The notes beneath the pieces were generated by a model that was not told the DNA's origin, did no database searches, and saw only the letters and a list, made by a program, of their open reading frames with translations. Shown piece after piece: positions 46,480 to 58,389 of a stretch of DNA of 64,000 nt. The stretch is taken from positions 22,012,247 to 22,076,246 of the forward strand of contig NC_079488.1 in assembly GCF_020520425.1 (NCBI RefSeq). Reading direction: 5' to 3'. The position numbers and the translations under genes were made by a program. Positions within the stretch are counted from its first letter, which is position 1. Each line of letters opens with the position of its first letter. Source of the stretch: Spinacia oleracea. Taxonomy: Eukaryota > Streptophyta > Magnoliopsida > Caryophyllales > Amaranthaceae.

Positions 46480-46960
46480 AAATTCCCGTATTAAATAGGA
46501 AGATCTTCAATTTTTTCTTAGGGTCATTTCCTTTTACTACAAAATGAGTTTGTAATCTATAATTCATTTGAATACAATTTTATTTTGCATTATACTTCTC
46601 TTGTTTTGCTTTTATTCCTAATACATACAACAATTCGGAGTAATAAGTCTTTATTTATGACAACAAAAGGATTATACTTGTGATAACATTCTAATATTTA
46701 GAACATGTTCAATGCAAGTGCCACTAATTCATACATTGGCAACAAAGGGAAAAGAAATATAATGGCTTTGTTATGTTCGCCTTATTTTGACTTATTTCAG
46801 ACACAATAAGTTTAGATAATATAAGTTCAGCAAGAATAAATTTTTTTAGACATTTTCACACACAAATAAGTTTATTTAAGACAAAATAAATTTCTTTCAG
46901 ATAAAATAAGTTCAGATAATATTATTTATTTATTTTTGAGGGAAAATCTTAGTGCATTCA

Positions 46961-48136
46961 TTAATCGAGGGACAAATTGTCCATGAGAACATACGGAGAT
47001 ACATCTCTAGGACAATGTTTAATCCATACTTGTTCAATTCCGAACGACACTAATCTAGCAAGGTGATGAGCAACGTAATTACCCTCCCTTTTAACATGGG
47101 ACCAAGAAATAAATTCAAACTTTGAGCTTGCTTCCAATATGTCTTCCAACATTGAATCCAAGTCAGTGAAGAAAACCGTGGACTTGTTGAGCCTAGCAAT
47201 TGCAATCTGACAATCTGATTCCAAGCAAATATTAGTCACACCATATTTAAGGGCAAGGCGGATGGAAAAATAGATGGCCTTGCACTCAGCAATGATTGGA
47301 GGCCAGCGACCTCTGACACGTCGCGTCCCTGCAAACAGCACTTCGCCCTTCTCATTGCGCGCAATAGCTCCTAATCCAATCCACCCATCTCCCCCCACAG
47401 ATGCATCACAATTGACTTTAATGATACCAGGAGGCGGTGCAACCCATTTCTTGGGGCTACGGGGCTGCGTAGTACTAGCAGCAGGGCCTGCTCCATATAT
47501 GCTTAGGTGGTACTTGTCAAAATCAGCAACTAGTCTTCGGACTCGTTCAACAACAACGAGGTGAGGGGTCTTCTTAGAGTTGAAGACCATATCATTGCGT
47601 CGGTGCCAAATAGCCCAGAGGAGAGTAGCTCCCATCTGTTGTTTGCACCGGAGTTTCGAAGCCCATCTCTCAAGTATGACTTTAAAGTCATTTTCACCTT
47701 CCATAATTAATTCCTCACAACCACATTGAAGCCAAAGGTCACTGACAGCTTTGTAAGTAAAGAAAGTGTGGCTCATGGATTCCACCTCATCACTACACCA
47801 TGGACATTTATCATCTTCAGACATATGACGAGCCTTAAGAAGAGCTTTGACAGGAAGAGAGCCCGTGCAGGCCCTCCGAAGAAGGTGGCGTACCTTTGGG
47901 GTGGTTTGCAACTTCCAAAGATTGACCCAAGCATGGTGAAAATTGTCAAGATTGCACGATTTGCCTAACATGTAGGCAGTTTTGACCGTGTAATTCCCGT
48001 CCTTAGAGAAAGCCCAAGTCAAACAGTCATTGGGAGACCTATTACTGAGAGGAATAGCTAGAATACAATTGACGTCACGCTCGTTAAAAGTCTCCAACAG
48101 CCAGCTCGTGCTTCCATTCCATCTTCTCTGAGTCAA
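46961..48136 (-). pseudogene. LINE zf-RVT and RNase H domains
   Basis: A 391-aa open stretch has the zf-RVT signature (WKLQTTPKVRHLLRRA ... CPWCSDEVESMSHTF) followed by a plant RNase H-like domain (VNCDASVGGDGWIG, AECKAIYFSI, ESDCQIAIARLN, WSHVKREGNYVAHHLA). Acidic residues of an RNase H fold are visible (Asp in NCDAS, Glu in AECKA, Asp in ESDCQ). It follows the RT part in the same LINE, out of frame with it. Confidence 0.88.
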
Positions 48137-49224
48137 TTAGCTCACATACATACTCCATGTTATCCCTTCTTGGTGACAGTATATGGCTGCCCAGCTCATC
48201 AACAACCCATGTAACATCCCAAATTCTGATCTTCCTGCCGTTCCCCCACACGCCATATGAGCCCATCTTTTACCAGAGATTTCGCCCCCCAGAGGCCTCG
48301 CCACGAAAAGCTACCAGTTAAGCCTAGGGAGGAGTTCAGAAATTCGCCATTGGGATAATATTTGTTGCACATAACTCTACTCAAAAGGCAGTTGGGCTGT
48401 GATATTAGTCTCCAGGCTTGGCGCCCAAGCAACGCTTCATTGAAAACCCCCATATCACGAAAGCCTAAACCTCCTAGGCACTTGGGTGTACACATGGAGT
48501 CCCAGCTTTGCCAATGAACTTTGCGTTTTAAATCCGAGCTGCCCCACCAGAATTTTTCTGTCAAAGAGCGAATCTCATCAATAATCCCGGAGGGTATCCG
48601 ATACACCCCCATGAGGTAAGTTGGGATGGCTTGGATAACTGACTTGATCATAATCTCCTTCCCTGCTCTTGAAAGAAGCTTCTCCTTCCACCCTTGTAAT
48701 TTCTTCCAAATACGATCTTTAAGGGAAGCAACAATTAGCTTCTTTGACCGGCCAATAATAGTTGGAATGCCGAGATATTTGTCGTGGTGGGAAACTAGTC
48801 TCATATTTAAAAGATCTTTCAACTCTTCTTTTTTAGCATCACAGACCCCTTTGCTAAAGGAAACTTTCGACTTGACGTAGTTAATTTTCTGCCCGGAAGC
48901 TGCTTCGTAACTATTGAGGATATCAATTATTTTCAAGCATTCATTCTTGTTAGCTCTAGCGAAAAGGAGATGACAAAGGAGACTGTCATCTGCAAAAAAG
49001 AGGTGAGAAATAATAGGCCCGTTCCGGCTCGCCTTTGCTCCATGTATAGAGCCATCACTAACTAATTTGTTCAAGAGACTAGAAAAAGCGTATGCAACAA
49101 TGATAACAAGATACGGAGATAGCGGATCTCCCTGCCTGAGTCCTCGGGAGGGGGTCACATTGCCACAAACATTACCATTGATGATGAAAGAGTAAGTTAC
49201 TGAAGAAATACAACCCATCACCAT
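48137..49224 (-). pseudogene. LINE reverse transcriptase, C-terminal part
   Basis: The frame contains RGLRQGDPLSPYL and the catalytic FADDSL motif, then thumb and linker sequence including KYLGIPTIIGRSK and WWGSSDLKRKVHW. N-terminal endonuclease and RT fingers are absent. Frame changes near 48235 and 48100 separate this part from the zinc-finger/RNase H region. Confidence 0.9.
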
Positions 49225-49655
49225 CCTTCTCCATCACCATCAGATAATATAAGGTCAGTTAAAATAAGTCCAATAAATAAAACGGAGCCTAAAGGATAAC
49301 AAATTCCTCCCTCCATTTTCTTAAATTTTACCTAAACATATTGTACGCAAATTATATCATGAACACAAGCAATAAGCCAATAGGCGATATTGTGGCTTTG
49401 AAAACGCGTTTATAATTTACAAGTCATTGAGAATTAGGTGACACACATGAACAATCTTTTACAACAATTCTTTCGCCTAAAGAAGTGTTTCAAATAAGCA
49501 GTTTATGTCACATCAAATCAATAGATGATCATACTTCACTAAACAGTACACCAACTTAATGGCTATGCTTCTAAATATTTCTTCTATGTTACTACTCAGT
49601 GATGCTGCTAAAAATCGAAAGAACAGATGTCGATTAGGCTGCTGAAATACTTCTT

Positions 49656-52600
49656 TCATTCTTCAGCAGCTATGCTTCCATCCTCCAATTGCCTCTGTTT
49701 TTCGTGTTCCACTGAAAGAAGAGTAGATGGGTAAGCAATCATGCTAAAAATGTTTGTTGTTTGTGTAATGTGCAAAATGAATAAAACGGAGCCTAAATGA
49801 TGGAGAAACACGGACGTTACCTATATATATGAACCACATATAAAGAATCCATCACAGACTTTCAACCATTTCCAATTGCAAATATTTACATAAAGCAATC
49901 GCAAAGGAAGATTTATGCCAAGAACACTTTTAAACAAAAGCTCCACACCTCCACCTCAAAAATAACACTCAGAAAAACCAATAAAGCAAATTACACACAC
50001 AAATTGTATGGTTATAAGTTATAACAAAATGAAATTGAAAATCATCTTATGATTGGGGAAAAATGAAGTCATCCCATAAAAAATAACACTACCAGGCTAC
50101 TAGCAAGTAGCAACATCCATAAAGTGAACCGGTTGTCCACCACTTGCACTAACTCACAATCTTTCCACTTATTTAGGAGTTTGGACATATAATATAGGCG
50201 GGTTCTATACAACATACCTAGTAATCTAATGCTTGAAAATGTACGATTTTTTTTTTAAATATAGCATCAAAGTACCAGGTATACACAATTACAATCCTAA
50301 CTCAGGCTACTCTGCAGCAGGTTAAACAAGACGTCCATAAATACTCTAGTTATAGGAAATTTTGTTGAATGTTGAGCAAAAAATAAAATGTTATGACCAA
50401 AAAAGCTAATTAGTTAGTAACTATAGAAGTGGACGATGTATAACAAGGAATAAATAGCAAGACTACTGCTATTACATACTCTCTCCCTCCAAATTAAAAA
50501 AAAGGTATTAGGAAAAGATATAATTACTACATTTTTTGCTGTCCCCTTCTATGCTCTCCAATAATTTCCTTCCCACAAGTCATCACTACCAAGCCAGCCT
50601 CACACTCATATTACATGGAAATAACCACATGTTCATGCACCTACTCAAGTCCTCGACCAGTCGACTACTCACTTCCAAGAATAATGACTAACTACATTAA
50701 TAAAAATATCATGTTTCCAGATTGCTAAGTTACTAGAAAGGCAGACAAATACCACAATCTACAATTGCTTGGGGTGCTAGTACCCTGAGTTGCAAAACTA
50801 CATATACATACATGTATGATAACGCCAATACTTTTAACTAAAGGATTACTCAGAAAATCCCTATGATCTACAGATAATCATAGTATAACTGGTGAAGAAA
50901 GTTGCACACACTATCCACAAAAGACAATATTAGGCAGTTAGAGTTCACAAGTCACTGAATTTAAACACAGTTGTAGGACTTAACCAAATTTGCCTAATCA
51001 TTCTTCCTAAGCAATTGAACACAAATATTAGACAAGTTAAAATCTGTAACAAATACATTTAGAACAGAAACTAATGGCAGAAAGTAGGATACTTACACAT
51101 CAGCTTATGCAATGCCTTCTGTGTCCTCTTTTCCAGTTTATCTAGCTTCTTCTGCACATCCCTCCTGAGGTCCCAATTGGGTTTCTTTGGTGCAATGTTC
51201 AGAAAAGGATCCTGCATGCACTTGCAACGTTAAAACTTTTTCAAAAGAAAAACAAGCTGCCCTTAAAAACAATTATTGATGTTCCCAATCACGAGAATGG
51301 TAAAAGGCAGAAGTAAACACAAGCTAACCTCTTTTTCTTCAGGTGGAGGAGCTGCAGCAACAGGATCCTCAAATTTTGGTAGTTCTGGTGCTGCAAGTTT
51401 ACCTTCTTGTAGTTGTTTGTCATGAGGAAGGTAATTCCGGAATTTCAAGTTCAGACCACTACGGGAAAAAAAAAAAATTACACTTCAGAAACTTTGAAGT
51501 TCTGACAGAGCAACACCAAGCAGGAGACAGTAAATAACAGGTAATCAGTTACACTGATAAAATTTAACTACTTCGTCGCAATATTGGTTCATTTTTAAAG
51601 GTACTGACAGCGCAAAAAAGCGGGAGATGAAAACTCAATCGAGCAGGAATAATGAATAGGTTCCTCACCTACTCCTCACATTATTAACAACTTGTTTTCA
51701 AGAAGCCCATAACAAAAGCATAGTAAAAGAGGAGGAACCTATTTAGTAGTGAGAACTCTAGATAATAAACTTGTGCTACTAAATCAAACTAATTTTACCA
51801 TTGTGGCAACTTTCAAGTATCAATGTCATAATCATGCCATCACAGTCCCCCAATCATAAGAGGACCAAACACAATGAAAGTGGAACAACTGAAATTTTAT
51901 AATTAACAACCAAAAATCCAGGTTTATGGCATGTCTAGCATGGTAACAGATTGTGGCAAATGGCAATACCACCCAAAAGAAAAAAATTCAAGCTATGACT
52001 ACCAACTCACCTAAACAAAGCCACTCACCTACCGGCTACAAAAAAATTACTACTTTTGTCTAACTGAAAACCCAACTAGTTGGAATTGGCCCTTTTACTT
52101 TTCGGGGCGAGGTACAAGATGCAGAACCTTGAGAAATTATTCTTGGTAGAGGGATGTATTGGCAACTCAAATTAAACAAAGTAACCTTGCAAGGTTTGCA
52201 AAGATGAAAGGAAACATATTAGCACATTAAAGAAATAACTTCGATGATTCTTATTGAACCCAAAGTTTATAGCGAGTTTTCACTTTCTAGAAAGACAAAG
52301 CACACAAATGACGCAAGCAAGGAATAGGAAAATGAGCATATCCTACCCATTCTCAAAAAAAAAAATCCCTTCACCTCAGCACAACCATCGAGACGAATGT
52401 CACTTCTCCGAAAGCAGAAGCATCAACTTGTGCAAAAATTTCAAGCTTCAACATAACCTAACATTAGAATTCCAATTCTTTCTTCTAAAACCCTAAACGC
52501 CACTTAATCCTCTAGCATTCAAATAATCCTTCCATAAACTTCTTTTGGAGCATGTAATCGATAATTTAGGATCTAAAAGCACAAACAACTAAACTTCCTA

Positions 52601-52876
52601 GCTAAACAATAGGCTGCAGATTACACAAATCAAAATTTTTTTTTACAAATCGAACTAAAAGATAACATTCAATCAATATAAAACTAAATAAGGACTAATT
52701 CGAACAGAAACAAACCTATCTCCATTGTTATCAGCATCGCCATCCTCGGAGTTGTTTTTGGGTTGAGAAGAATCCTCGTCTGGAGTTTCAAAAAGCTCTT
52801 GAGCTGCTCTTAGAGCTCTTAGTCTCTCTCTCCTCTCTGCTGCTGCTTGTTCAATTGATTCTTCTTCCGCCGCCAT
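49656..52876 (-). CDS. CCDC12/cwf18-type pre-mRNA splicing factor
   Basis: Four exons on the minus strand join to 153 codons plus stop: 52876-52716, 51458-51329, 51211-51097 and 49711-49656, all with GT-AG junctions and matching phases. The N-terminus (MAAEEESIEQAAAERRERLR) is an acidic/basic helix. The centre carries the family core KFRNYLPHDKQLQEG, then PPELPKFEDP-like and DPFLNIAPKKPNWDLRRDV, then a coiled coil KLDKLEKRTQKALHKLM. The last exon adds LEHEKQRQLEDGSIAAEE. The family associates with the Prp19/NineTeen-related spliceosome, and length fits other members. Intron 3 (about 1.4 kb) contains unrelated insertions. The last exon is inside the segmental duplication and has a decayed twin at 21796-21851. 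Confidence 0.9.
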
Positions 52877-53099
52877 TGAAGCGTGCTTCTACGAATTGCC
52901 ACAAATTAATATGGATTGGGAAAACTACGGGAAAAGAATAATTGGATGAACACAAATTCAAAAAAGGCTAAACTTTACCTTAGGAGGAATTTCTATAATT
53001 AGGGTTTGATCTTTAAATTCTGAAATACAGAATTTTCCGGAAGAAGAAGAACACCGAACGCACAGTTTTGCTCTTGGGTGAGGACTGTGCGTCTGTGCT

Positions 53100-53530
53100 T
53101 AGGGGTGGGGGTGGGGGTGGGACTAAAGTTGGTTGTGGGACGCGGCTCGACCCGGCACGAAAAAACCCGGTGCGGCACGAGCACGAAAAACGCACGGCCA
53201 TGTATGAAGCCGTGGTCCGGACCTGGGCCTTAATTTTTTTATAAAAGCATGACAAGGCATGACAAGTCGACAAGACTCGACCCAACACGACAAAGCAGCT
53301 AAATTTAGTAAAATTAACCTTAGGCACGACGGACCGGCCCGACACGAAAGCCCGTGGGCTTGGGCCGGGCATGGGCCTTGTTTAAACTTTGCGGCTCGGC
53401 ATGATACAATGTAGGCCTGACGTGAGCCCGTCCTGGTTAGGCCCACAGCTCGTGGGCTAGGCCCGACCTCTTTAGGTGGGACAAATATCGTACCTGCTAC
53501 GAGCGGTGGGGCGGGTACGAGTTTTAAGAT
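53100..53530. repeat. GC-rich dispersed repeat upstream of cwf18
   Basis: Dense GGCCCGACACGAAAGCCCGTGGG- and GGCACGA-type motifs in both orientations resemble common dispersed plant repeats. It begins with a short GGGGGT array (53102-53121) and ends before AT-rich DNA at 53530. No TIRs or duplication could be fixed. The minus-strand open frames here are compositional. Confidence 0.5.
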
Positions 53531-53648
53531 GTGTCGGTATACGATATGAGATATGAAGTACTCGTTTGGACCACCCGTCTCAAACATTTATAAGCTTAGA
53601 TATACTCCATATATTTTATTTCATACTCTTACTTTTGTGTATGTTTAA

Positions 53649-54985
53649 TAAACGGATTTTTCATGAAATACCACCAAATTTTGGCGTAATTCACCAAATG
53701 CCCCTCGACTTTCAGAAATTCATAAAATACCCTTATTTCAATACTTAATGTACCAAATACCCTTATTTCAAAACTTAATATACCAAATATCTTTAATGAC
53801 GTTATCAAACATATAATCGACCAATTAACGTCTAATTAATCCAACTTATCCCTAATTAACACACTTAATCAACCCACCCATTAATAAACCTAATTAACCC
53901 ATCCATTAACCCACTAACCCACCCATTTTTTTGGTTTTCTTTCTCTCTTTCCTTCTTCCATCAACTAACCATTTATTTTCTTTTTTCTCTCTCTCCTTCC
54001 TGCTTGTTTTGTTCGATGATTGAGCTTAAAATCAAAGGGTTGTCATTATTGATGCAATTTATAGATAACCATTTCGTCGACTTTGGTGGGTTTGCGGAAG
54101 ATTAAGATCGAATTTATTGAAATTAGTCCAATTGGAAGCTTAATCGAGCTGTCCACTTTGTTAAATTCACGAATTGGTTGGATTCTGGAGATTTGGGGAA
54201 ACCCCATGTGATTAAATTTGATGGGTATACAAGAAATCAGTGAAATTTGAGAAGACAAAGGATCTTGCAATGGAGCCAAGGCTGCCATTGATGAAGCTTC
54301 TTATTTTGGGGCTTTTGTTTGCTTTGTTTATCATTGATGTTTAATCTCAACAACAATCCCAACAAAAACCACCACAACCACCACATCAATCTCAACAATC
54401 ACAAAATGAGCAAAATCCAATTGATCTACAACCGCCACCACAACCATCGACAACTCCTACACCTCTGCCTTCCTCTTCAACTCCCCCACATTCTTGTCTA
54501 ACTCCCCCACCTTCGAATATCTCTCCTCCTCCTCCACCTTCATGAATCTCACCTCTTCCTCCCCTGGCCTATCTCTCCTCCTCGCGGCAGAAGATCGAGA
54601 GAGAAAACGAGTTGGTGGTGCAACCGAAAACCAAAGAAAACCAGTCGCGACTTCTCTTGCTTCCACCGTAGATGTAATGTTGTTATTGGTGCTTGGCGAC
54701 GACGGTGGCGGCTGTAAAGTTGACAGTCTTGGTGGAGGTGGGAAATCCATGGAAGAAAGTAAGAACCTGGAATAAAGAAATGGGGGAGAGAAAAGGAAAA
54801 TATGAGTAATTAAGAAAAAATGGGTTAATGGGTGGGTTAATTAGAGTTTATTAGGGTTGATGACGTCATAAGGGTTTTTGGTACATTAAATATTGAAATA
54901 GGGGTATTTTATGAATTTCTGAAAATCGAGGGGAATTTGGTGAATTAATCCAAAATTCGGGGGTATTTCATGAAAAATCCGTTTA
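53649..54985. mobile_element. Long-TIR element carrying a gene fragment (Pack-MULE-like)
   Basis: Terminal inverted repeats of well over 100 bp are visible. The left end is TAAACGGATTTTTCATGAAA and the right end is its reverse complement, continuing into CCAAATACCCTTATTT-type sequence on both sides. A clear 9-bp duplication was not found, so superfamily is uncertain. Internal DNA includes a signal-peptide/proline-rich gene fragment. Confidence 0.7.
54270..54545 (+). pseudogene. Captured signal-peptide and Pro/Gln-rich gene fragment
   Basis: ATG at 54270 opens MEPRLPLMKLLILGLLFALF, a typical secretory signal. An in-frame TAA at 54342 stops it after 24 codons. In the same frame a Gln/Pro-rich stretch (SQQQSQQKPPQPPHQSQQ, then PPPQPST, SPPPPPS) follows to TGA at 54543. 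It looks like the start of a secreted extensin-like plant protein carried inside the TIR element. The family is not certain. Confidence 0.55.
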
Positions 54986-55151
54986 ATAAAAAAATAATAG
55001 AAAGTGTTATAAATATTAAACTTAATAGTAAATAAGTAAAAGATTTTAGATTTATTTCGCTTGCACTATTTTGTGATTATTTTGTAGAATTAAAATTCAA
55101 ACTCGATGACGTGAGATGAATCTTATGGAGAAAAAAAAAAGGTATTAGGTG

Positions 55152-55698
55152 TAGAGCTGTCAAAAATCGACCCGACCCGAAAACCGACCTGAACCCGACC
55201 CGAAAATACTGGGTCCTGAACAAGATTTTGTGACCCGTAACCCGATTTTATCCGAACCCGAGCAACCCGAAAATGAATGGGTCAAAACCCGACCGAACCC
55301 GTTTTGGACCCGACCGATTGAAAATCATTGTATTTATAGTAATAAATGAGATTATGAGAAAATTTAAGCATAATAGACACGTTGTTTTTACTATTTTTGT
55401 GTGTAATATGATTTTAATTTGAATTATACGCCATTTTATGGTTGAATTTGACTAAATATAAACTTTCGTAGGAAAATTTGTTAATTTGTCCCAATATTTG
55501 TATATTTATAACCTAAATTATTGAAAATATAATGCGCGTTTTAAAATCTCTCAACCCGTTGGGTCAACCCGAACCCGAAAGTTCTGGGTCTTGAACAAGC
55601 ATTTGCAAACCCGAACCCGAAAGTGACCGACCCGATTCTACCCGAACCCGAAAGTAATTCTTTACAACCCGACCCGACCGACCCGTTTAACAGGTCTA
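55152..55698. mobile_element. hAT-type non-autonomous element with CCCGA-rich interior
   Basis: Ends TAGAGCTG and CAGGTCTA are inverted repeats with one mismatch. The flanks are perfect 8-bp repeats ATTAGGTG (55144-55151 and 55699-55706), the hAT duplication size. The interior is full of ACCCGA / CCCGAACC motifs at both ends around an AT-rich middle. Length is 547 bp and it is non-coding. Confidence 0.88.
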
Positions 55699-55919
55699 AT
55701 TAGGTGGAATCCGTATCCAAATGGGTGGTGGGATGGAGATAATTTTAGTTTTGTACTTGTTGGGACATGGATGGAGATACATTTTGTATTCAGTCCGAGC
55801 TATATTAGCTCGACTCAAGAGTTCGTCAATATATTAGGGTTGGAAGGACATGGTTGGTGAGTAAATATTTTCCCATATGTCAGATATGTTTTTACAAAAA
55901 CTTATCAGACTAAAATAAG

Positions 55920-56085
55920 TTCGAATATGGTATTCATAAGTTTAAAAATGGTACTCATAATTTAAAAAATGGTACTCAGAAGTTCAAAAATGGTACTTAG
56001 AAGATCAAAAATTATACTCAGAAGTTCAAAATGGTGTTCATTTCTAAAAAATGGTGTTCGTTTCTCAAATATGGTACTCAAAAAT
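55920..56085. repeat. Degenerate tandem repeat, about 20-bp unit
   Basis: Successive units of the form AAAAATGGTACTCAGAAGTTC occur about seven times with drift (55926-56080). A 76-aa open frame over it reflects the repeat and is not supported as a gene. Confidence 0.75.
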
Positions 56086-56756
56086 TTCAAATTAACGGTG
56101 AAATTACCGCCTAACCCTCAGATATGTGTTTGGAAACACATCTCTGAGATGAGCCTCTCCGCCTTCCATGGTCGATTGATACATGTGACCTTGTGCTGAT
56201 GTGTTGTTGCATGTAAGAATGCAATATAAGTTGATTATGGAAGCTATTAACATGATCAATGTCAATTAGGCAGTGTTTGGATTTAATTTAAAATTCGGAC
56301 ATTCAATTCCAAATTATGTGGTTAGGAACAAAAATAATTTGAAATTCATCCTTTCAAATTCTCTATGTTGATTGAAAAGTAATTGGTATTTGAGTTTCAG
56401 AGTAAATTTTTTTTCTTCAATTGATCAAATAAGTAGGAACAAAATAAAATTATACAATTAACCATCAAAATGCATTTTGTAATGGTTTATGTGAGATTAA
56501 TGTGTCCATAAAAGACCTTGCACAGTTGCACGCATAAGGTGTACAACAAATTATACACCAAGATAACTTTTACATATTTGTTTGATAACTTTTACCTAGT
56601 TTTTTTTTTCTTTTCTTTTGTAATTTTTAATATGTTTTGATTAAATTTTATATTTACCCATAAAAAAAAGTTGATAGATAAACATTATCTGAGGTTAAAT
56701 GATTATTTTATTACATAATTAGATTTCAGCATGTGCGATACACGTATTATATTAAA

Positions 56757-57296
56757 CTAGATTTTAGCCCGTGCGATGCACGAATTTTATTAAATTGTTA
56801 AATTAAAATAAAACTAATATTATCAACTACTATATTTTATATATTAGATTAGATTAGTTTTTTTTTTGATTGAATTTCATTTTAGATTTTTTTTTTAATT
56901 ATTAGAGTGTTTGATTTTGGATGAAGTTGTATATGCGATATATTAGTAATTAACTAATAAAAATATCTACGTTATTTTTCATTGGCCGAAACCATTAGAT
57001 TTTCTACGTGGCGCTCTAATATTGGATTACTGTTTGATTTTGGATTGAATTTGATTTTAGATTTGTGCTTGACTTTGGATGAATTTGATTTTAGATTTTT
57101 TTTTAATGATGAGAGTGTTTGATTTTGGATGGAGTTGTATATATTAGTAATTAATTAATTAAATTATCTACGTGGCACTCTATTTTTTTTAATTTAAAAA
57201 TAAATTAGAAATCTTATTTTTCATTGGTCGAAACCATTAGATTTCCTACGTGGCGCTCTAATAATTTAGCAAATATGCCTCCTTTATATATGTATA
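56757..57296 (-). mobile_element. Non-autonomous Helitron 1 of a nested group
   Basis: On the minus strand the 3' end reads CGTGCATCGCACGGGCTAAA then ATCTAG, with the Helitron-type hairpin and CTAG terminus. The 5' side is AT-rich with GGAGGCATATTTGC near 57280. It abuts the next copy exactly at a CTAG. An older 3' end (ATGTGCGATACACG) lies at 56731. Confidence 0.65.
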
Positions 57297-57925
57297 CTAG
57301 ATTTTAGCCCGTGCGATGCACGGATTCTAATAAATTGTTAAGTTAAAATATAACTTTTATACATACCAACTACTATATTTATATACTAGATTAAAATATT
57401 TATTATTTTGGATTGAATTTCATTTTAAAATTATTTTTTAATTATTAGAGTGTTTGATTTTGGATGAAATTGTATATGTGTAATATTAATAATTAATTAA
57501 TAAAAAATATCTATGTGGCGCCTAATTATTTATCTAAGTGGCATTCGACTTTTTTAATCCAAAAATAATTTCAAAATATTATTTTTCATTGGTTGAAAGC
57601 ATTGGATTTCCTATGTGGCGCTCTAATATTGGATTAGTGTTTGATTTTAAATTGAACTTTATTTTAGATTAGTGTTTGATTTTGGATGAATTTTATTTTA
57701 GATTTATTTTTTTATTATTAGAGTGTTTGATTTTGGGTGGAGTTGTATATATTATTAATTAATTAATTAAATATCTACGTGGCACCTAATTAATTATCTA
57801 TTTAGAACTATATTTTTTTAATTCAAAAATAAATTAGAAATCTTATTTTTCATTGGTCGAAATCAATAGTAATCCTAGGTGGCGCTCTAATGTTTCAGCA
57901 AATATGCCTCCTTTATATATATTAG
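57297..57925 (-). mobile_element. Non-autonomous Helitron 2 of a nested group
   Basis: Same 3' terminus (CTAGATTTTAGCCCGTGCGA on the plus strand) and the same internal blocks as copy 1 (TACGTGGCGCTCTAAT, GTTTGATTTTGGAT). It ends near ATATATTAGATTAG. Only substitutions and indels separate the two copies. Confidence 0.65.
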
Positions 57926-57981
57926 ATTAGATTGTTAAGTTAAAATAAAACTCCTATACTAACTGCGTTATATATATTAGA

Positions 57982-58385
57982 CTAGGTATAAAGCCCGTGC
58001 GATGCACGGATTAAAATAATTTTTTTTATGAGATTTTTTTTCAACTTTAAGCGATAGTTATAACAGTGATTGTTTTTATAATCAATGAGTATGACAGTTT
58101 TAACGGATCTTTATTTATCTATTACATTTTTTAAAATTTATCTCTTATTATCTTTTACCTGGTCTTTATTTATCTATTTTTAATTTTTTCTTATTATTAT
58201 CTTTTACTGGATTTTATTTATCTTTTTATAAAATTCAAAATTTATCTCTTATTATCTTTTACCGAGTCTTTATTTATTCATTTTTTTTTCTTATTATCTT
58301 TTACTGAGTTTTATTTATCTTTATCTCTTATTATCTTTTACCGGATCTTTATTTATCTATTTTTATTTTTTAATAAATAAAAAAT
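57982..58385 (-). mobile_element. Helitron 3' end followed by (TTATCTTTTACC)-type repeats
   Basis: CTAGGTATAAAGCCCGTGCG marks a third, variant Helitron 3' end. From 58130 to 58375 a degenerate tandem repeat of about 60-75 bp (CTCTTATTATCTTTTACC...TTTATTTATCTATT) occurs about five times. The 5' limit is unclear. Confidence 0.5.
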
Positions 58386-58389
58386 ACTA

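Larger units (their letters stand above)
46923..49240 (-). mobile_element. 5'-truncated L1-type LINE
   Basis: The minus strand encodes the C-terminal half of a plant LINE ORF2. The insertion is flanked by CAGATAATAT at 46913-46922 and 49241-49250, a target-site duplication. The low-coordinate end carries an A/T-rich tail (AAATAAATAAAT on the minus strand) as expected at the 3' end. Truncation inside the RT domain is typical of incomplete target-primed reverse transcription. Confidence 0.88.
22435..50605. repeat. Segmental duplication, copy 2 (inflated by insertions)
   Basis: This is the second copy of the 20290-22290 segment, interrupted by the retrotransposon stack at 22512-46479 (plus its 5-bp TSD), by a short element and LINE (about 46670-49289) and by extra sequence at 49780-50340. 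Without these it is roughly the length of copy 1. It contains the genuine last exon of the cwf18 gene. Confidence 0.8.

Noticed and set aside
53013..53587. 119- and 154-aa minus-strand frames upstream of cwf18
   Set aside because: They come from a GGCCCGA-type dispersed repeat with no protein-like pattern.
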